Shown: one piece after another, positions 45,720 to 54,904 of the stretch
Layout: each line of letters opens with the position of its first letter
Numbering within the stretch: position 1 is the stretch's first letter
From: Thermohalobaculum sp039030715
Lineage (GTDB): Bacteria > Pseudomonadota > Alphaproteobacteria > Rhodobacterales > Rhodobacteraceae
DNA: 64,000 nt
Assembly: GCA_039030715.1 (NCBI GenBank)
Contig: JBCCDU010000011.1
Coordinates: 9,073-73,072 of the forward strand
Direction: 5' to 3'
Made by a program: the position numbers and the translations under genes
Notes under the pieces: generated by a model
Told to the model about the DNA's origin: nothing
The model's database searches: none
The model's input: the letters and a program-made list of their open reading frames with translations, nothing else

Positions 45720-46877
45720 TCAGGCCGCAAAACGGCCAACAAGTTCCGCGCCAACCTGGCGAGCCTGCGCATCCACCTCATATATGTCATCCAGCGACGT
45801 TGCCACTGGCAGACCGTCGAGCCTTCCCATCGTCTCGCCCACCAGATGAGCCATATCGAGGAACCCGATCTGGCCCGCGATGAACGCATCCAGCGCGACT
45901 TCATGGGCACCGTTCAGGACGCATCCCGCGACACCAGGCACCATCGCTTCGCGCGCGAGGCCCATTGCCGGGAAACGCTCCAAATCCGGCGCCTGGAAAT
46001 CAAGCCGGGATAGTTTGGCGAAATCAAGGCGTTCAACCGGAAGATGTCTCCTATCGGGATAGTTCAGACTGTGCCCAATCGCCACGCGCATATCTGGCGG
46101 GCCAAGATGGGCCATTACCGTTCCATCGCAGAATCCCACCATCGAATGAACAATCGATTGCGGATGGACCAGCACCTCGATCTGCTGCGGCGTGACATCG
46201 AAGAGGTGCCAGGCCTCGATCATCTCTAACGATTTATTGAACATCGAGGCGCTGTCGATCGAGATCCGCTGCCCCATCGACCAGTTCGGATGCGCCACGG
46301 CCTCGGCCACGGTGACGGCGCGCATCTGATCCAGGCTGTGATTTCGGAACGGCCCGCCCGAGGCCGTGAGGATCAGCCGCTCCATCTGCCCTCGCTCCGC
46401 TGCCATGCATTGGAAAAGGGCGTTATGCTCACTGTCCACAGGCAACAGGGTTGCGCCGGACTTCTCAACCTCCGCCAGAAAGAGGTGCCCAGCGGCGACC
46501 AGTGTCTCCTTGTTGGCCAACGCGATGGTCGCCCCGGTGCGCGCAGCAGCCAGCGTGGGTGCAAGCCCGGCGGCGCCGACAATAGACGACATTACCCAAT
46601 CCGCAGGGCGAGAAGCGGCTTCCACAAGCGCCTCCGGCCCGGCGGCTGCCTCTATATCGGTGCCTTCCAGGGCCTCCCGCAAATCTTCGAGACGGGTCGG
46701 GTCCGCAGTCACAGCGACTTCGGCCCTTAGACGGCGTGCAATAGCTGCAAGCTCCACGATATTAGAATGGCCGGTGACCGTGACGGTTTGGAAGGCTTCA
46801 TCCTCCATCGCCTCGACCACCTTGACCGTATTGGCGCCGATCGACCCGGTGGCGCCAAGAATGCTGATCCGTCTCAC
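45720..46877 (-). CDS. dxr: 1-deoxy-D-xylulose 5-phosphate reductoisomerase
   Basis: Dxr makes MEP in non-mevalonate isoprenoid synthesis. The 385-residue protein opens with RRISILGATGSIGANTV (NADPH fold) and has ANKETLVAAG, LLPVDSEHNALFQC with the metal-binding Asp/Glu, TASGGPFRNHSLDQM and MGQRISIDSASMFNKSLEMIEA. The GTG at 46877 is chosen as start: it gives the usual family N-terminus and follows GGGGGATCG. A TTG ten codons upstream would overlap cdsA but adds unconserved residues. uppS, cdsA and dxr together supply isoprenoid and lipid precursors. Confidence 0.96.
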   Translation of the reverse strand: MRRISILGATGSIGANTVKVVEAMEDEAFQTVTVTGHSNIVELAAIARRLRAEVAVTADPTRLEDLREALEGTDIEAAAGPEALVEAASRPADWVMSSIVGAAGLAPTLAAARTGATIALANKETLVAAGHLFLAEVEKSGATLLPVDSEHNALFQCMAAERGQMERLILTASGGPFRNHSLDQMRAVTVAEAVAHPNWSMGQRISIDSASMFNKSLEMIEAWHLFDVTPQQIEVLVHPQSIVHSMVGFCDGTVMAHLGPPDMRVAIGHSLNYPDRRHLPVERLDFAKLSRLDFQAPDLERFPAMGLAREAMVPGVAGCVLNGAHEVALDAFIAGQIGFLDMAHLVGETMGRLDGLPVATSLDDIYEVDAQARQVGAELVGRFAA

Positions 46878-46896
46878 CCGATCCCCCGTTTTCGCC

Positions 46897-47736
46897 TCAC
46901 CAGACAAAGACCGCCTGTCCCCGCCAATAGGTCACAATCGCTGCCACCAGCGTCGCCGCCATCAACCCGTCACACCGGTCCAGCAGACCACCATGTCCAG
47001 GCAGCAGGGCACCGGAATCCTTGACCGCAAAGCGACGTTTCAACGCCGACTCCGCCAGATCTCCGGCCTGAGCGAGCATCGCCGCGACTGAGGAGACCGT
47101 GCAGACCTGCACAAAATATGTGCCGGTCGTCGCCCAACTAAAGAGACCGCCAACCAGAAAAGCCAGGACAACCCCGCCAACGGTCCCCGCCCAGGTCTTG
47201 CCCGGACTGATGGCGGGCCACAGCTTTGGTCCGCCGATCAACCGACCTGCGAAATAGGCGCCGACATCGGAGGCCGCCACGACAAGGGCGATCCAAATCG
47301 CCGTCTCCAGGCCCCATCCGGGAAAGTGGCGCAGCCAGAGAAAGGCCAAGCCTGCCAGAAGGATATAGGCCGATGCTGGCATCCGAACGATCATGCCGCG
47401 ACCGCGCTGGGCGAGCAGGTCGATCACCGCGACAAGCACAACCATGAGCAGCATCAGCGCGAGCCCCTGAGAGACAGTCAGGAAAAGGAACGTCATCGGC
47501 AGGCTGACCGCAGGCAGCGCCCAGATCGTAGCGCCGGAAACGGTCATCTGCCCGTCCCGTGCCTCGGTAATCGCCGCAAGCTCCACCAACATCATCGCCA
47601 CGCCAAACGTGACCAGAATGACCGTCCAAATGCCGCCGGCCCAGATCGCCCCCAGCGCTACGCCGCTTAGGATCGTCGCCGTTCCGATACGGGCTTTCAG
47701 ATCGCCGAACTTGTTCGGGGATGCTGCCACCATCAT
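46897..47736 (-). CDS. cdsA: Phosphatidate cytidylyltransferase
   Basis: CdsA makes CDP-diacylglycerol, the precursor of all bacterial phospholipids. The 279-residue membrane protein has about seven to eight helices and the C-terminal family signature, readable as SDVGAYFAGRLIGG, ISPGKTWAGTVGG and KDSGALLPGHGGLLDRCDG. ATG at 47736 or the next codon at 47733 is the start; the open frame further upstream lies inside uppS and is not conserved. It follows uppS and precedes dxr in the envelope operon. Confidence 0.96.
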   Translation of the reverse strand: MMVAASPNKFGDLKARIGTATILSGVALGAIWAGGIWTVILVTFGVAMMLVELAAITEARDGQMTVSGATIWALPAVSLPMTFLFLTVSQGLALMLLMVVLVAVIDLLAQRGRGMIVRMPASAYILLAGLAFLWLRHFPGWGLETAIWIALVVAASDVGAYFAGRLIGGPKLWPAISPGKTWAGTVGGVVLAFLVGGLFSWATTGTYFVQVCTVSSVAAMLAQAGDLAESALKRRFAVKDSGALLPGHGGLLDRCDGLMAATLVAAIVTYWRGQAVFVW

Positions 47737-47749
47737 CCCCGTACCGCGT

Positions 47750-48478
47750 TCAGAGCTGCGCCGAGATCTTGCCGAAACGACGCTCGCGCTGGCCGAAGCT
47801 ACGCAGGACATCGGCAAAATGATCGGCGGTGAAATCGGGCCAGCATTCGTCGACAAAGGCAAACTCGGCATAGGCCGCTTGCCAAAGCAGGAAATTCGAG
47901 ATCCGCATCTCGCCCGATGTCCGGATCACCAGATCCGGATCGTCCACCCCGGCGGTGAACAGGGCGCCAGAGACTGCATCCGCGTCGATCTGATCGGGTG
48001 TGATCCGCCCCTCGGCAACCTGTTGCGCGAGATGGCGCATGCCATGGACGATCTCATCGCGCGCGCCATAGGAGACAGCGACCTGCAAGGTCAGGCGCGC
48101 ATTGGCCGCTGTCCTTTCCTCCATCTGGCTCATCATCCGGCGCAGGTCCCTCGGCAAGCGCGTGCGGTCGCCGATGAAGCGCACACGCACGTCCATAGTG
48201 TCGAGTTCATCGACCTCGCGCACGATATAACGCCGAAACAGCGACATCAGGACCTTGACCTCGTAATTTGGCCGGTTCCAGTTCTCGCTGGAAAATGCGA
48301 ATAATGTCAGGGTCTTGATACCCAGCTCCGGACAAGCCTTCACGATCTCGCGGACGCGTTCCACGCCACGGTGATGGCCGTCGGTGCGCGGACGCCCCCT
48401 GGCCTCGGCCCAGCGGCCATTGCCATCCATGATGATCGCAACATGGGGTGGGCCTTGGCGAACTTCACTGCTGGTCAT
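47750..48478 (-). CDS. uppS: Undecaprenyl diphosphate synthase
   Basis: UppS builds the C55 carrier lipid for peptidoglycan and polysaccharide synthesis. The 242-residue cis-prenyltransferase has the metal and pyrophosphate site AIIMDGNGRWAEARG (Asp18), HHRGVERVREIV, LFAFSSENWNRP and the C-terminal DLVIRTSGEMRISNFLLWQ. AGAGGGA precedes the ATG. cdsA follows after 13 bases. Confidence 0.98.
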   Translation of the reverse strand: MTSSEVRQGPPHVAIIMDGNGRWAEARGRPRTDGHHRGVERVREIVKACPELGIKTLTLFAFSSENWNRPNYEVKVLMSLFRRYIVREVDELDTMDVRVRFIGDRTRLPRDLRRMMSQMEERTAANARLTLQVAVSYGARDEIVHGMRHLAQQVAEGRITPDQIDADAVSGALFTAGVDDPDLVIRTSGEMRISNFLLWQAAYAEFAFVDECWPDFTADHFADVLRSFGQRERRFGKISAQL

Positions 48479-48556
48479 GTTAAGTCCCTCTGCTCGCGAG
48501 GCATGTTGGCCCGCTGGTGGTGTCGCCCTGCCCTGCCTGCCGGGCCGCGAGACGCC

Positions 48557-49120
48557 TCAGATCTCCATGATCTCCGACTGTTTCGTCTCGAGCGCTTCAT
48601 CCACCTTTTTTATATAGCCGTCGGTCAGTTCCTGGATTTCGTCGGACCAGATTTTCTGATCATCCTCTGACATCCCGTCCGCCTTGGCCTTTTTGATCTG
48701 ATCCATTCCATCCCGGCGCACATTGCGCACCGCTATCTTTGCATTCTCGGCATACTGGCCCGCAACTTTGCTCAGATCGCGGCGCCTTTCCTCATTTAAT
48801 TCGGGGATTGGTAGGCGAAGGATTGTTCCGTCAACCACCGGATTGATGCCTAGCCCCGATTGCCGGATCGCCTTATCCACCGCACCGACCAGGCCCTTGT
48901 CCCAGACATTCAGGGTGACCATGCGAGGCTCCGGAACATTGATCGTACCGACCTGATTGATCGGGGTGACTTGGCCGTAAGCTTCCACAGTGATCGGATC
49001 CAGCATCGAGGCCGAAGCGCGCCCGGTCCGCAGCGAGGCAAACTCACCGCGCAGGGCGTTCAGCGCGCCGTCCATCCGACGTTCGAGATCGTCGACATCA
49101 ATTTCAATCTCATCGGCCAT
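48557..49120 (-). CDS. frr: Ribosome recycling factor
   Basis: Frr splits the post-termination ribosome with EF-G. The 187-residue protein has the normal length, with SLRTGRASASMLDPITVEAYG near residues 30-50 and a C-terminal helix. GRNVRRDGMDQIKKAKADG-like text (here VRNVRRDGMDQIKKAKAD) is the family signature. CGAAGGGGAGCC precedes the ATG. It follows pyrH by 45 bases, as in most bacteria, and uppS comes next. Confidence 0.98.
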   Translation of the reverse strand: MADEIEIDVDDLERRMDGALNALRGEFASLRTGRASASMLDPITVEAYGQVTPINQVGTINVPEPRMVTLNVWDKGLVGAVDKAIRQSGLGINPVVDGTILRLPIPELNEERRRDLSKVAGQYAENAKIAVRNVRRDGMDQIKKAKADGMSEDDQKIWSDEIQELTDGYIKKVDEALETKQSEIMEI

Positions 49121-49165
49121 GGATGGCTCCCCTTCGTATTCGTGCCGCGCCCGATCTTTCGCCGA

Positions 49166-49903
49166 TCACTCGGATACCAGAGTGAAGAGCCCCCTGCCGT
49201 GCAGCACTTCGTTCATACCACCCTCGTCGGCCAAGGAAAATACCACGATGGGCAAGGCGTTGTCTCGGGCCAGCGCAATGGCAGAGGCGTCCATTACCTT
49301 CAAGTTTTTTGTAAGTACTTCGTCGTAAGTCACCATATTATAACGTGTCGCGTCAGGATTGATCTTCGGATCGCTATCGTAGACCCCATCCACCTGCGTT
49401 CCTTTGAAAAGCGCTTTGCATTTCATTTCTGCCGCGCGCAGCGTCGCCGCAGTGTCCGTCGTGAAGTAGGGATTGCCGGTTCCGGCGGCAAAAATCACGA
49501 TACGGTTCTTTTCCAGATGCCGCACGGCACGGCGGCGCAGATAGGGTTCGCAGACGCTGTCCATCGGGATCGCCGACTGCACGCGGGTGTGGACCCCTAG
49601 ACCTTCCAAGGCAGACTGCATGCCCAGGGCATTCATCACCGTGGCCAACATGCCCATATAGTCGGCCTGAGCCCGCTCCATCCCCTGCGCCGCACCCGAT
49701 AAGCCACGGAAAATGTTGCCACCGCCGATCACAAGGCAGATCTGGATACCTGCGTCATGGGCACGCTTGATCTCTCCTGCGATCTTCGCAACCGTTGGCG
49801 GGTGCAGGCCGAAGCCCTGATCGCCCATCAGCGCCTCGCCTGAGATCTTCAGCAAAACCCTGGGATATAGGGGTTTTTCGGCTTCTTGCGTTTCACCCGC
49901 CAT
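49166..49903 (-). CDS. pyrH: Uridylate kinase
   Basis: PyrH phosphorylates UMP to UDP. The 245-residue amino acid kinase-fold protein has RVLLKISGEALMGDQGFGL, VIGGGNIFRGLSGA, IFAAGTGNPYFTTDTAATLRA (read in parts) and KVDGVYDSDPK-type text (TQVDGVYDSDPKINPDA). It is separated from tsf by three inserted metabolic genes, whereas rpsB-tsf-pyrH-frr is the commonest order in bacteria. Confidence 0.98.
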   Translation of the reverse strand: MAGETQEAEKPLYPRVLLKISGEALMGDQGFGLHPPTVAKIAGEIKRAHDAGIQICLVIGGGNIFRGLSGAAQGMERAQADYMGMLATVMNALGMQSALEGLGVHTRVQSAIPMDSVCEPYLRRRAVRHLEKNRIVIFAAGTGNPYFTTDTAATLRAAEMKCKALFKGTQVDGVYDSDPKINPDATRYNMVTYDEVLTKNLKVMDASAIALARDNALPIVVFSLADEGGMNEVLHGRGLFTLVSE

Positions 49904-49976
49904 TGACCGCGACTCCCCTGCTATTCAAGTCCGGCGCAACTTGTCGGAAACGGTACGCCGTTGCAAGGGGTCGTGC

Positions 49977-51182
49977 TTAGGGGACCAGGGGATTGGGCGC
50001 CATTTCCAGATGCAGTGCGCTATCTTCATAGGGATGCGCGCGCGCAAGCTCCTCATTCAGCGTGATGCCGAGGCCTGGTTCGGTTGGCGGCAAAACATAC
50101 CCGTTTTCCCAAGTGATCCCGCTGATAATCTCGCCATGAAAACCATCCCAACGCTCGATCGACTCCAGAATCAGGAAGTTGGGGATGCAGGCGGCCAGAT
50201 GCACATTAGCCGCCCCCTCCACCGGTCCGGCATAGAGATGGGGGGCCATCTGAGCATAATAAGGCTCGGCCATGGCCGCGATTTTCTTGGCCTCCAGCAG
50301 CCCACCGACGCGCCCCAGCGCAGGCTGCAGGATCGAGGCGGCGGAACAGGCCAGAACGCGCGAAAACTCGTATTTGGTCGACAATCGTTCCCCGGTCGCG
50401 ATGGGAACGGAGGTGTACGAGGCGACCTCCGCCATCCGCTCAGGCATATCCGGGGGGATGGGTTCCTCGAACCATAGGGGGTCATATGGCTCCAGCCGCC
50501 GCGCCATGCGTTTGGCGCCAGAGACTGTGAACTGGCCGTGAGTGCCAAAGAGTAGATCGGCTTTATCCCCAACAGCTTCTCGCAATTTCCTGCAAAACGT
50601 TTCAGCCCGGGTCAGATCCTCCATCCGCGGCTGATGACCGTCATAGACAGTGTAGGGGCCTGCAGGATCGAATTTCAGCGCGTTGAACCCCATGGTGAGA
50701 TAGTCCAAGGCCCGTTCCGCCGCCATGTCCGGGTCATCATAGATCGTAGGACCATCAACCGTCGCATGAGCGTCCACTCCGTCGGGATACATATAGGTGT
50801 AGGAGCGGATCGCCTCGCGGCAGCGGCCCCCGAGCAGATCATATACCGGCTTACCGGCCGATTTCCCGATGATGTCCCAACACGCGATCTCCAACCCCGA
50901 GAACACGCCCATCAGGCTGGGATCGGGGCGCAGCGAAAAACCGGAGCCATAGGTCAGGCGATAGAGATGCTCGACCCGATGCGGGTCCGCGCCATCAAAA
51001 TGGCGCGCGAACACGTCCAAGATCATCGCCTCGATCACCTTTGGGCCAAAGCTGGCGGCATAGACCTCTCCCAAGCCTTCGATCCCACAGGCGGTGGTGA
51101 GCTTGACGAAGATGAAATACCGCCCGCCTTTGCGCGGTGGCGGGTTGCCCACGATGAAGACGTCGCACTCGGCCAGTTTCAT
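49977..51182 (-). CDS. Mandelate racemase/muconate lactonizing enzyme family dehydratase
   Basis: This 401-residue enolase-superfamily protein has a capping domain (about 1-125) and a TIM barrel. It resembles sugar-acid dehydratases of the D-galactonate dehydratase type: DPLWFEEPIPPDMPERM supplies one Glu ligand and PIATGERLSTKYEF another. Where DgoD has the first metal ligand in VDFHG, this protein reads LFGTHGQ, so the Asp is replaced by Gly; the neighbouring His remains. ATG at 51182 follows GAGGGACCCC. It lies between pyrH and a class IV aminotransferase. The sugar acid substrate is unknown. Confidence 0.88.
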   Translation of the reverse strand: MKLAECDVFIVGNPPPRKGGRYFIFVKLTTACGIEGLGEVYAASFGPKVIEAMILDVFARHFDGADPHRVEHLYRLTYGSGFSLRPDPSLMGVFSGLEIACWDIIGKSAGKPVYDLLGGRCREAIRSYTYMYPDGVDAHATVDGPTIYDDPDMAAERALDYLTMGFNALKFDPAGPYTVYDGHQPRMEDLTRAETFCRKLREAVGDKADLLFGTHGQFTVSGAKRMARRLEPYDPLWFEEPIPPDMPERMAEVASYTSVPIATGERLSTKYEFSRVLACSAASILQPALGRVGGLLEAKKIAAMAEPYYAQMAPHLYAGPVEGAANVHLAACIPNFLILESIERWDGFHGEIISGITWENGYVLPPTEPGLGITLNEELARAHPYEDSALHLEMAPNPLVP

Positions 51183-51250
51183 GGGGTCCCTCGCGGTGAT
51201 CTCTGGCGCCAAGCCATGCCCATCGGCGCGGTGCGGTCAAGGGGCAGTGT

Positions 51251-52153
51251 TCATGCGGGATAGGCGATTTCCTCGCGGAACCGCGGATCCATCATCCATT
51301 GCCAGTAGTCCGCGCGGATCTGTTGGGTCACCGGCCCGGGTGCTCCGTTCGAGAAATGGCGGTCATCGACCTTCACGACAGGCACGGGCCCGCCGCCGGT
51401 TGTGGCGGTAAAGACCTCATCGGCCTCTATAAATTCTGCCAAAGGCAGGGCGCGTATAGCCGTGGGGAGGCCAAGGTCTTCAGCAATCTCCAGCACGGTG
51501 CGCCGGGTTATTCCCTCAAGACAGCCCAACTCCGGGGTGATGATAGCGCTGTCCTTAACCGCGAAGATGTTAAAGCCAGGCCCCTCCGTCAGGTTGCCCG
51601 CGTGATCCAGCAACACCGTGGTGTCGAAACCCGCTTCCTTCGCTTCGAAGAGACCTCGGGTGAAGTCGCCCCAGTGATAGTTCTTGGCGCGGGGATCGAC
51701 GCTGTCCGGTGGGATACGCCGGGCAGTGGCTATTTTCAGATGCGCGCCGCGTTCGGCGACCTCTGTCGGGATCACATGGATGTACGGCACATTCCAGGCG
51801 TAGAAATGATTGGCGCAGTCGCGTGGGTCCCGGCTGCCGGGGATGATCGGTGAGCCGCGCGAGGCGACCATCGCGCAATAGGAGTGATGCAGTCCACTGG
51901 TCGCCACCATCCGGTGAAGCACCTGGCGAATGGTTGCGAGGTCCATCCCCACATCCAGACGTAGGGCTGCCATCGATGCCTCGAACCGTTCCAAATAGGC
52001 ATCCAGGCGAAAGAAAGCGCCTTCCCACACGCCAACCACGTCATAGGTGATGTCGGAATGGGTCAGCCCCCAATCGGTCACGCTGATGACTGCCTCGTCA
52101 ATCGGGATGACGCGGCCCTTCATCCAGGCCGCGCCCTTGCTGAAATCCTGCAT
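51251..52153 (-). CDS. Class IV aminotransferase (BCAT/D-amino acid type)
   Basis: This 300-residue fold type IV PLP enzyme has the Schiff-base Lys in RAKNYHWGDF (about residue 165), the Glu of NLTEGPGFNIFAV and the phosphate-binding LEGITRRTVLEIAEDLG. The last two are shared by branched-chain, D-alanine and aminodeoxychorismate enzymes; the BCAT-like GPGFN is present, but the substrate is open. CAGGAGAGG precedes the ATG. It sits between the P460 protein and the dehydratase in the insertion separating tsf from pyrH. Confidence 0.9.
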   Translation of the reverse strand: MQDFSKGAAWMKGRVIPIDEAVISVTDWGLTHSDITYDVVGVWEGAFFRLDAYLERFEASMAALRLDVGMDLATIRQVLHRMVATSGLHHSYCAMVASRGSPIIPGSRDPRDCANHFYAWNVPYIHVIPTEVAERGAHLKIATARRIPPDSVDPRAKNYHWGDFTRGLFEAKEAGFDTTVLLDHAGNLTEGPGFNIFAVKDSAIITPELGCLEGITRRTVLEIAEDLGLPTAIRALPLAEFIEADEVFTATTGGGPVPVVKVDDRHFSNGAPGPVTQQIRADYWQWMMDPRFREEIAYPA

Positions 52154-52219
52154 CGCACGCCTCTCCTGTCCGCCGATCAGCCCAGCTTTCAGGGTTTTCG
52201 TGCCGATGCAACCGCCGCG

Positions 52220-52738
52220 TCAGTTCGCGGCGCGGATATGTTCGATGCTCCAGAGGTAGTCGGTGTCCCCCAGCGGCGCATGGCATTCACGGCACCCTGC
52301 GGTGTCTTTGCCGAGGTTTTCGCCGGCTAGGCTGAAAACCTCGAACTCCCATCCACCCAGTTTCAGGTCATCGGGATATTGCTCGGCCCATTCCGCCCGG
52401 CGCTCCATCACCACAATGGCGGCTAGTTCCTCGGGAATGCGGCGGCTCATGAAGCTTTCGACAGCGTCGCCGTCGTCATCCAGCTTGGCCTTGTAGATCT
52501 CGCCCACAATGATCGAGCCTTCCGGTAGAGCGCCATCCGTCAGTTGACCCCGGCGCGCCACATCATTGGCAAAGAGGCTGATCACCTGATGCTCGTTCTG
52601 CAAACGATCCGAGATCAGATAGTTGTCATAGGCCGTGCGGTAATCGGCGGGCAGTTGCAGCACCCGGTCTTCGGCGGCAATCGCCGCGGTTGCGCAAACT
52701 GCGGCAATGCCGGCGGCGGCGAGGAAACGGGGGATCAT
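52220..52738 (-). CDS. Cytochrome P460 family protein
   Basis: This 172-residue protein has a signal peptide (about 1-22, AIAAE), a P460-type domain (LPADYRTAYDNYLISDR, LPEGSIIVGEIYKAK) and one c-type haem site, CRECH, near residue 152. P460 proteins are periplasmic haem enzymes; characterised members oxidise hydroxylamine, and others bind NO or cytochrome c'-beta ligands. The haem-crosslinking residue cannot be assigned with confidence. AGGAGAGAGCC precedes the ATG. It is followed by the class IV aminotransferase after about 65 bases. The function here is unknown. Confidence 0.85.
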   Translation of the reverse strand: MIPRFLAAAGIAAVCATAAIAAEDRVLQLPADYRTAYDNYLISDRLQNEHQVISLFANDVARRGQLTDGALPEGSIIVGEIYKAKLDDDGDAVESFMSRRIPEELAAIVVMERRAEWAEQYPDDLKLGGWEFEVFSLAGENLGKDTAGCRECHAPLGDTDYLWSIEHIRAAN

Positions 52739-52865
52739 GGCTCTCTCCTATCGGAATGGCTGGTCCAGCGATATGCCCCGAACAATCCGGGCCACACTTC
52801 ACCTTTCGCAACAAAGCGCGACTTGGATGCAATCTGCGTCACACTTCTGCGATTTTCTCTGGATC

Positions 52866-52895
52866 CAAGAAAAACGCCGGGCACAGGGCCCGGCG
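52866..52895 (-). terminator. Intrinsic terminator after tsf
   Basis: On the minus strand, CGCCGGGC-CCTGT-GCCCGGCG (52895 to 52875) is followed by TTTTTCTT. The 8-bp perfect stem and U run lie about 25 bases after the tsf stop and should end the rpsB-tsf transcript. Confidence 0.93.
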
Positions 52896-52920
52896 TCAGC
52901 CATTCACGAAGAAGATCAGG

Positions 52921-53814
52921 TCAGCCGCCCATTGTCTTGGCAACTTCTGCTGCGAAATCTTCCTCTTCTTTCTCGATCCCCTCACCGACGGCCAGCCGGA
53001 CGAAGGCGGTGATCTTGGCGCCCGGACAGGCTTCCTCGACCGCCTTCTCGACGGTGAGATCCGGGTTGATCACGAAAGCCTGCTTCAGAAGGCAGACCTC
53101 CTGATAGTACTTGTTCATCCGACCGACGATCATCTTCTCGATCACGTTGTCGGGCTTGCCGCTCTCGCGGGCCTGATCGGTGAGAACCTGCTTTTCGCGC
53201 TCGACCAGTTCCGGATCCAGATCCGCGACATCAAGCGAGGCCGGGCTGGTGGCCGCAACATGCATCGCCACCTGCTTGCCAATGGACGCAGCCGCTGCGG
53301 CATCGCCACCAGAGACGCCAACCAGCACGCCGATCTTGCCCATATCCTCGACCACCGAGGAGTGGACATAGGACGCGACCACATCTGCCTCGACCTTCGC
53401 CATGCGACGCAGCGACATATTCTCACCAATGGTCGCGATCTTGTCGGTGATGATCTCAGAAACGGTCTTGCCGCCCATCGGGGCGGAATTCAGCCCCTCG
53501 GTGTCGCCGACCGACAGGGCCGCCTGAGCGATTCCGCCTACCATTTCCTGAAACTCGGCATTGCGGGCAACGAAATCGGTTTCGGCATTCACTTCGACGG
53601 CGACGCCGGTGGCGCCATCAACCGCAACAGCCACCAGGCCTTCAGCCGCCGTGCGGCCCGACTTCTTGTCGGCCTTGGCCAGGCCCTTGACGCGCAGGAG
53701 GTCGACCGCGGCTTCCATATCGCCATCTGTTTCGGTCAGGGCCTTTTTCGCGTCCATCATGCCTGCGCCGGTCTTGTCACGCAGTTCTTTCACCAGTGCA
53801 GCGGTGATTGCCAT
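52921..53814 (-). CDS. tsf: Elongation factor Ts
   Basis: EF-Ts recharges EF-Tu with GTP. The 297-residue protein has the N-terminal UBA-like domain LVKELRDKTGAGMMDAKKALTE, the ETDFVARN core motif (about residues 77-84) and paired dimerisation subdomains. GGAGAGAATGAT precedes the ATG. rpsB lies 87 bases upstream in the same direction, and a strong terminator follows. Confidence 0.98.
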   Translation of the reverse strand: MAITAALVKELRDKTGAGMMDAKKALTETDGDMEAAVDLLRVKGLAKADKKSGRTAAEGLVAVAVDGATGVAVEVNAETDFVARNAEFQEMVGGIAQAALSVGDTEGLNSAPMGGKTVSEIITDKIATIGENMSLRRMAKVEADVVASYVHSSVVEDMGKIGVLVGVSGGDAAAAASIGKQVAMHVAATSPASLDVADLDPELVEREKQVLTDQARESGKPDNVIEKMIVGRMNKYYQEVCLLKQAFVINPDLTVEKAVEEACPGAKITAFVRLAVGEGIEKEEEDFAAEVAKTMGG

Positions 53815-53901
53815 ATCATTCTCTCCATATGTCGCCCGCGCCGGGGTTAGCGGCAGCGAGGCGTGTTAGCGATCAAGTGCGGCGAGAGGATTGCAGGCCG
53901 A

Positions 53902-54753
53902 TCAGCCTGCTTTCGCTTCCTCGGAAGATGCTTCCGTCGGGGTTTCCTCGGCTGCGGCTTCTGCGGGGGCTTCCTCGGGCGTCGCTTCTGCTGCAGGTTC
54001 CTCGGCCAAAGCCTCCTCGACCGGGGCGTCTTCCAACTCGCCCAAGTCGAAGCCGGCCGCGTCGAGTTGAGACGCCATGCCATCGATCACCGCGCGGGCG
54101 GCCAGATCGCAGTAGAGCGCAATCGCGCGCGCCGCATCGTCATTCCCTGGGATCGGGTAATCCACTCCGTCCGGATCGCAGTTCGAGTCCAGGATAGCGA
54201 CAACCGGTATGCCCAGCTTCTTCGCCTCGGCAATCGCCAGGGCTTCCTTGTTGGTGTCGATCACGAACAGCATATCCGGCACGCCGCCCATCTCGCGAAT
54301 GCCGCCCAGCGAGAGGGTCAGCTTCGTGCGCTCACGCTCGAGATTAAGCAGCTCTTTCTTGGTAAAGCCCGATCCGTCGCCGTCCAACTGCTCGTCCAGC
54401 GCCTTCATGCGGTTGATCGAGTTCGAAACCGTCTTCCAGTTGGTTAGTGTTCCGCCCAGCCAGCGGTGGTTCATGAAGTACTGCGCCGAGCGTCCGGCCG
54501 CATCGGCCAACGGCTGCGCCGCCTGGCGCTTGGTGCCGACGAACAGAATGCGTCCGCCCTTGGCCACCGTCTCGCGCATCGCGTTGAGCGCCGCGTCCAG
54601 CAGGGGTACGGTTTGGGTCAGATCGATGATGTGGATGCCGTTGCGGTCGCCATAGATGAAGGTCCCCATCTTGGGGTTCCAGCGGTGCGTCTGGTGTCCG
54701 AAGTGTACGCCCGCTTCCAGGAGCTGACGCAAAGAGAATTCAGGCAAGGCCAT
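53902..54753 (-). CDS. rpsB: 30S ribosomal protein S2
   Basis: This 283-residue S2 starts ALPEFSLRQLLEAGVHFGHQTHRWNPKM and shows the standard GTKRQAAQPLADAA and DSNCDPDGVDYPIPGNDDA (in halves). After about residue 235 comes an alphaproteobacterial Glu/Ala-rich tail (EEALAEEPAAEATPEEAPAE and on) not needed for the ribosomal fold. ATG at 54753 has AAGGAAAT upstream; the longer open frame to 55137 is not S2 and runs under the divergent GT87 gene. The 150-base leader may hold autoregulation, but I could not identify a known S2 leader motif. Confidence 0.98.
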   Translation of the reverse strand: MALPEFSLRQLLEAGVHFGHQTHRWNPKMGTFIYGDRNGIHIIDLTQTVPLLDAALNAMRETVAKGGRILFVGTKRQAAQPLADAAGRSAQYFMNHRWLGGTLTNWKTVSNSINRMKALDEQLDGDGSGFTKKELLNLERERTKLTLSLGGIREMGGVPDMLFVIDTNKEALAIAEAKKLGIPVVAILDSNCDPDGVDYPIPGNDDAARAIALYCDLAARAVIDGMASQLDAAGFDLGELEDAPVEEALAEEPAAEATPEEAPAEAAAEETPTEASSEEAKAG

Positions 54754-54904
54754 CTTGCATTTCCTTTTCCGGTTTCGCCTAGCGGAGAGAAGAGCGTTTG
54801 CCCAACCGGCGGACCACTGGATTTCTCCATGATGGGAATGTTTCCCCCATCGGCCCAACCCCGCCTGTGGATTTAGTGGCGCGCGTATAGCGGGGTTTGA
54901 GCCG

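Noticed and set aside
44605..45849. 414-codon plus-strand open frame
   Set aside because: Shadow of rseP, which has all its catalytic motifs on the minus strand.
52690..53850. 386-codon plus-strand open frame
   Set aside because: Shadow of tsf and its terminator region.
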